This document shows positions 59,285 through 64,000 of a DNA stretch of 64,000 nucleotides, one piece after another. Location of the stretch: the NCBI RefSeq assembly GCF_030867145.1, contig NC_134443.1, forward strand, positions 1,984,001-2,048,000. The letters run 5' to 3'. Positions within the stretch are counted from its first letter, which is position 1; the number at the start of each line of letters is the position of its first letter. The translations under genes and the position numbers were made by a program. The stretch comes from Opisthocomus hoazin (Eukaryota; Chordata; Aves; Opisthocomiformes; Opisthocomidae). Under the pieces are notes generated by a model. That model searched no databases. It was given only the letters and a program-made list of their open reading frames with translations, and was not told where the DNA came from.

Positions 59285-61721
59285 GGTTCAGCAGCACACC
59301 GTGTATTGTGGGCCCGAGACAGCGGCCAGGCCGCCAGCGCTACAGAGCCGAAAGGACAACGGTCAGGCACGGTACGAGCGGCTCCGGCCGGGGCTGGCCA
59401 CGGCGGGGTCCCAGCGTGGCGACACGGAGCAGCTCCGTCCTGTCACCCGACGTCGACGCAGAGGTCACGGCGGCATCGTCGGGCTCCCCGGCAGGGCAGG
59501 AGAAGCGAAGTCCCCTCGCCGCGCTGGAGGAAAGCCACACGCGTGTTCATAACGGCGTGAAAGGCGGTCGCCCGCCACGCTGAAACACGCACACACAAAA
59601 AGAAGCAGTTCTGAAAACCCGTTACAAAGCAGAGGTCGATATAGAAACGCCACCCCCCTGCCCCCCCACTCGCCCAATAACTACCCCCAGGAAAAGAAAA
59701 AACACAACACTTAAATACAGCTTCATAAATATTAAATCATGAAAAAATTTGAGACTTGGTTTTCTTCCCTCCTGGTAAAAAAACCAGAAAACAACGAAGA
59801 GCTGGGGTTAGGAGGGAAGAGAAGCTTTGAGTGTCTAATATAGACAGTCACGGCAGCGACGAGGCGGGAGCGGCTGGAGCGAGCCTGGCGCAGGGGAGCG
59901 AGAGGGCACAGAGCCGATCCTCCTCCCGCCCTCGGCACTCGGCTCGGCGTCCATCAGCGTCGGGGTTTGAGAGCCCTTGGGAACCAAACCGCCTGTGAAC
60001 AGCGACTGTCCTCGCGCTCCACCAACCCCCGGGGAGCCGCAGACCCGGAGTAAGGCCATTCCACTCGGTCTTCCAAAAAAAACTGTAGAATTGAAAACAA
60101 ACAACAAACCACCTTTTTCTTAAAAAATATCAGCTCGTGTCGACCCACTTCAAAGGGCTGAAGTTGAAGGTGGGAAGAGACTTGGCTCTGAAACACCAAC
60201 TAAAAAATCCCTTTCTACACCACTACATTCTTTGTTTCCTTAGCAATCACTGCTAATTAGTATAGAAACCCCTTGCACTACCACAAGGGCAAACTTTAAA
60301 TTACTTCTTTTTATATATATAAAAAAGAACAGCGGATTCTAACCCACCAGGAACACGGGGAAGAGTCACTTTGTTTCTTTATAAAAAGCATTTAGTGAAA
60401 ATAAAGATCAGTCCAACATCCGCTCCGAGATCTCCAGAGAAGCATCTGCAGCCGGCGTGGGCCAGGCGTCCCCACAAGGAAACGGCAGCAGAACGCTCCC
60501 TCCTTCAGCTGATTATTGTGTCTAAAACCAGACTGCGAATGCCCGGTCCTTCTGCGGGGGCAGAAGCCCGTCCCAGTCACGTAGGAATCTTGGTGCCAAG
60601 CCGCCAGGAGCACCCGTGTCGACAGGCTACGATACAGGCGAGATATCAAAAGGGAGCCGAGCTATAAAAACGGGAAGGGTTGAGCACGTGGTGCCCGCAG
60701 CGGGATGGAGCGCAGGGGTGAGGGGGAGGCAGCAGGCTGGGTTTGGTCCATTTGCTTAAGAAATACTTTAAAAAAAAAAAAAGCGTGCCCCTTACAAAGA
60801 TCTCCCTTCACCTGCGCCTCCCCGCCTGGCAAAGGGACCAAAGGGCTCTGTTTAAAAACCGGGGGACAAAGCAATCCCAAAAGCTCCCTGACGTCTCAAA
60901 GGCTTCGCACACGCAAAGTCCTCCGAGCAGCACAGCGCGGCACCCAGCTCTCCTCGTTGCTGGCTCGAGGCGACGCAAGACTGAAACCAGAGGCGGCTCT
61001 GGCCGCTGGGAATGGCTGCTGGGGGAGAGGAGCTCGTCCACGGGCAGTGCGGCTTCTGCTCCCCCCTTCTGCCTCTCTCACATGGGATACTTCCTGATGG
61101 AACACGGAAAAAACCTATTTATTGAAAAAAAAAAAAAACCAACAACTATCTTGGAGGACTAAAAAGAAGCGATATGACTCAATTCAGAAAAACATTTAAA
61201 TTAAAAACTTGTTTAAAATATGAAATAAAACCACGTTGCTCTGTCGCCACTGCCCCGATGAGGCTCTAATGCCCGTTTCCCCCCCGTAACTCCAAAGAGT
61301 CGCCCGTTCTCGCAAGGTGTGTGGTGTCGGCACGGTAAGCAGCTAACTCCCTGGAAGGCAGCTCCCTTCTCCAGCGGGCTCCAGCCCACGCCGAGCAGCT
61401 CCTCCTCCTCCTCCTCCTGCTGCCGACAGCCGGCTTTCCTCCCGCCAGGCTTCAAAGCAGGGAGGACAGCGGGGACACGGCGGTGGGCTCGGCTGCGAGG
61501 AGACTCCCAGGCATCCGAGGCTGAGCTGTGCTGGCTAGGTCTTTGTTAATACTATCCCAGTAAGCGTCCCAGCCTTCCAGCTTTTACGTTTCTGTCCAGG
61601 TAAGTTTTCTTAAAAAAAACATCAGAATAAATCAGCAACGGGGGCTGAACGTTTGCCAGACTCCACAGACCACGCAGAGCACAGAACAATCTGCTTCCAT
61701 TGCGGCGGCTTCGATGTTGCT
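59285..61721 (-). other. PIP5K1A: Probable 3' UTR of PIP5K1A
   Basis: The segment lies downstream of the presumed last coding exon on the minus strand. It is lower in GC than the surroundings, with A/T-rich patches, as expected of a long 3' UTR. Candidate signals are AATAAA at 61123-61118 (proximal) and the variant AATACA at 59307-59302 (distal, just before the PSMD4 promoter). No other gene was recognised. Confidence 0.5.
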
Positions 61722-61724
61722 TCA
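61722..61724 (-). CDS. PIP5K1A: Putative stop codon opening the last exon of PIP5K1A
   Basis: A strong acceptor (TCTTTTCTCTTCACAG on the minus strand) is followed immediately by TGA, in phase 0 with the upstream exon ending at 62285. The coding part of the last exon would be only this stop. Confidence 0.35.
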   Translation of the reverse strand, partial: 

Positions 61725-62284
61725 CTGTGAAGAGAAAAGAGGGGAGATGCTGGGGAGGAGTCGTCTGCCTTCCTCCGAGGAAGAGCAGCGGGGTCTCCTG
61801 CCTGGCCTCCCCCTAAACCTTCTCCGCCCTGGCAGAGGCAGAGCGCAGGGGGCTGCTGAGTTCAGCTGTGGGCAGGCTTACCCCAGCCACCACCCCACGT
61901 GAAAACCGGAGGGTCTGCGAGTACTCGCCGTCCGCCGCAGGGACAGCAAGATGAGCCCGGCCAGCCTCGCCCCGCTTTGTCTCCGCCATCAGGCCCACCC
62001 CGGGCCCGCAGCAGAGAGGGACCTCTCTGCTTTGCCTCCCACTTGCCTAGTTCAAGGCGCTGGGGGCAGCAGGTTATCACCCAGAGCAGGAACGGTGCCT
62101 GGCACAAGGCAGGCTGAGCCTTCGCATACCAGAGGATGATGAGGAACATCTGCTCCTGCTCCGGTCGGTTCACGCACCCCACTCAGCGCCCGCGTGCCCA
62201 GCACAGCCAGGGACCACCCAACCCCTGCAATCCTCCACCCACCTCCGGAGCCCCTCTCTTCCTCCTGAACAGGGGAGTACTCAC
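61725..62284 (-). other. PIP5K1A: Putative last intron of PIP5K1A
   Basis: 560 bp between donor GTGAGT and a strong polypyrimidine acceptor. No exon or repeat was recognised inside. Confidence 0.4.
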
Positions 62285-62369
62285 AAAGCTTATCTCGGTC
62301 TCTTGCAGGTCTTCAAGCTGCTCTCTCAGCTCCATGGAGCACTCGGGTACAGAAGGCCCTGGGGAGCCG
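62285..62369 (-). CDS. PIP5K1A: Putative penultimate exon of PIP5K1A (C-terminal tail)
   Basis: Phosphatidylinositol 4-phosphate 5-kinase type 1 alpha makes PI(4,5)P2; it is the expected neighbour of PSMD4 by synteny and would run on this strand. The 85-nt segment lies between acceptor TTTCCCCAG and donor GTGAGT. It encodes GSPGPSVPECSMEL and ends LEDLQETEISF. The human tail has a similar GSP start and a Leu/Glu-rich end (TTLEKLEVAESEFTH), but identity is low, so the call rests mainly on synteny and splice signals. The catalytic domain lies beyond the right edge of the window. Confidence 0.45.
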
Positions 62370-64000
62370 CTGGGGAAACAGAAGGGGGAGACCTGTAAAG
62401 CAGTTTTTAGAACTGAGCTGTCAATAAGTCGCATCTCCAGGGCCGCCCTGCTGCACCCAGCCAACGGGAACGTCCGGCACAAAGGCGCTTGAGAGGCAGG
62501 TTTAACACAGAGGCACACCCAACACGATCCGTGCTGGGCCAGGCACCCAAAACACTACCTAGAAAACCATCCCTCCTCGTGGACGTGACTGCAGACACTA
62601 GAAACGAGGATCTCTTGTCCAGCCAAGCAGCAGCACCTCCTTACAGAAGCCTTCAAGCACCTCATCAACATAGAAATGGTCTTGGGTGAGAACAGTTCCA
62701 GGATAAAGAATCCCCGAAGCACCGGAGCTCAGCGAGTCTCAGCCTTTCCAGACAGAGGCACCTTGTTCGAAAAAGCCCCTGGCAAACCTTTTACAAAGCT
62801 TTTCTGCTCCGAATGCAAGCGGTAGCCTGAGAGCAGGACACCTAACCTGCGCACGCTGAGCGCCAGCCAGGTTACACTGCCAGGGAGGAAATGTGGGGCA
62901 CCGAACAAGACGTCCTTTACTCTGATACTCTCTGCATTTCCCCATTTCTTTCACAATCCTACAGCTCAAAGGTTGCAACCTGCTGGCCAAGGAGCTCCAG
63001 CTCCCAGCTTGGGTCTTGTCCCGCTTCTTACTGAGGATCTGGCGACCACAGCTTCTCTTGAGTGAGAAGTCAAGTCTGCGAGGGCGTATTTCACCCAGGC
63101 CAAGCAGTCGGGGCTCTCCGCTGCACTGGCGACTCGCAGAGGAGGTTTCAGGATGGCACGACCTGCTCGGCCCTCCTGCAGCTAGCACCCAGGGCTTGTC
63201 CCAGCCTGCCTGCAGGGGTTGTCTGAATTAGCAGGGATTCGATTGCCTGTTGCTAGAGCAGGAAGCACGAGCTGTTCAGTCATCAGGCTACACGTCACCC
63301 CACAGAAACACCCCTGGATCAGCACCCAAATGGGACATGGGGATCCTCGCCGGAAGGCAGGGCTCCCTCTGCCTGATCACGCCTCATCTACACGCCTGGT
63401 TACTCTGAGCTGCTCCGTCTTCCTCCTCCACCGAGCTCTCTACCTGGCGACTCGCTGCCTGGGACCTACGCAGAAACCAAAGGCAAGGGTGCTCAGCGCT
63501 GGTTACAGTGCACACAGCCCTCGAGGTTTGTCTTAACCAGCACTAAGCAGCACTGTCCTAAGGCAGTGCTGCAGGACGAATCACAGCGTCATTTCGGTTG
63601 GAGACCACCCTGAAGATCGAGTCCAACCATTAACCTAACGCTACCAAGCCCACCACTCAATTACAGCACTCAAGAGAAAACGAAGCACCCCTCGCAAACG
63701 GAGGGGATCACCCTCCACACCCCTCTGGCTGCAGGATGCCAGTCAGCAGCTTCCCTTCCCAGCGGCACAGGCCGGCGGTTAGGCGTCCCGCACGCCAGCA
63801 CGCTTCTGCCAGAGGTGAATGGCAGGGCTGGGCGGAGGACCAGGGGAATGCCAGCCTCGCGAGAGCACCCACGCCTGCACGGTATCGCTTACGCCACCGC
63901 AGAGGGCACGTCCTCAACACACAGGTTGCACACCGCAGAGGCACGTGGCAACGTGTCTGAGGCAGGCGTGATGTCGTGCTGCAAAAGATAGACCAAGGTG
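62370..64000 (-). other. PIP5K1A: Probable PIP5K1A intron
   Basis: No conserved kinase exon was found on either strand up to the window edge. The only recognisable element is a short CR1 fragment at 63577-63665. Confidence 0.45.
63577..63665 (-). mobile_element. Short CR1 3'-end fragment
   Basis: The + strand reads AATCACAGCGTCATTTCGG, TTGGAGACCACCCTGAAG and ATCGAGTCCAACCATTAACC, the reverse complement of a CR1 3' tail. It differs in detail from the three longer copies, suggesting another subfamily. Confidence 0.8.

Larger units (their letters stand above)
58992..59285 (-). promoter_or_regulatory. PSMD4: PSMD4 5' UTR and compact promoter
   Basis: Only about 290 bp separate the PSMD4 start codon from the presumed 3' end of the upstream gene. 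Within it are GATTGGCT at 59043-59050, AGCCAATC at 59063-59070 and a ZNF143/Staf-type site at 59111-59130, all in a GC-rich setting without a TATA box. Confidence 0.7.

Overview
The window is nuclear DNA from a bird. It holds four neighbouring vertebrate genes in the order PI4KB (+), ZNF687 (-), PSMD4 (-) and the 3' end of a gene best read as PIP5K1A (-). This is the human 1q21.3 order in mirror orientation. Bird origin is inferred from CR1 LINE fragments carrying the ATTCTRTG-type 3' octamer, very high GC content, many poly-C/poly-G tracts and compact genes, as expected of a gene-rich microchromosome. There is no prokaryotic or viral gene system here; nearly all long open frames outside the exons below are by-products of GC richness.

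Layout. 1-2843: 5' flank or first intron of PI4KB, with a weak candidate 5' exon near 560-756. 2844-20712: all coding exons of PI4KB (11 exons, 827 codons, phases consistent throughout). 20713 to about 21800: PI4KB 3' UTR. 21800-22400: a tight convergent boundary full of C/G homopolymers, with poly(A) signals on both strands. About 22400-31489: ZNF687 3' UTR and eight coding exons (1261 residues). 31510-50727: a 19-kb ZNF687 first intron with two CR1 copies, GC-rich blocks and two unexplained poly(A)-like sites. 50728-50850: untranslated ZNF687 first exon and GC-rich promoter. 50880-51691: a striking series of CCAAT boxes. 51823-51985: a minisatellite. 52030-58991: PSMD4 (10 coding exons, 376 residues), with a CR1 in intron 1. 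58992-59285: a very short promoter gap with paired CCAAT boxes and a ZNF143/Staf-type site. 59285-62369: probable last exons and 3' UTR of PIP5K1A. 62370-64000: intron sequence with one more CR1 scrap.

How the genes relate. PI4KB makes phosphatidylinositol 4-phosphate at the Golgi, and PIP5K1A uses PI4P to make PI(4,5)P2, so the window carries two successive steps of phosphoinositide synthesis. PSMD4/Rpn10 is a ubiquitin receptor of the 26S proteasome. ZNF687 is a multi-zinc-finger chromatin regulator of the ZNF592/ZMYND8 assembly. The linkage is old vertebrate synteny; nothing seen shows functional coupling.

The items most worth checking are the roughly 50-bp-spaced CCAAT array upstream of ZNF687, a 20-bp-arm hairpin directly abutting an antisense-strand AATAAA inside ZNF687 intron 1, the overlapping convergent 3' ends of PI4KB and ZNF687, and the proposed divergent C terminus of PIP5K1A with its stop codon at an exon junction.
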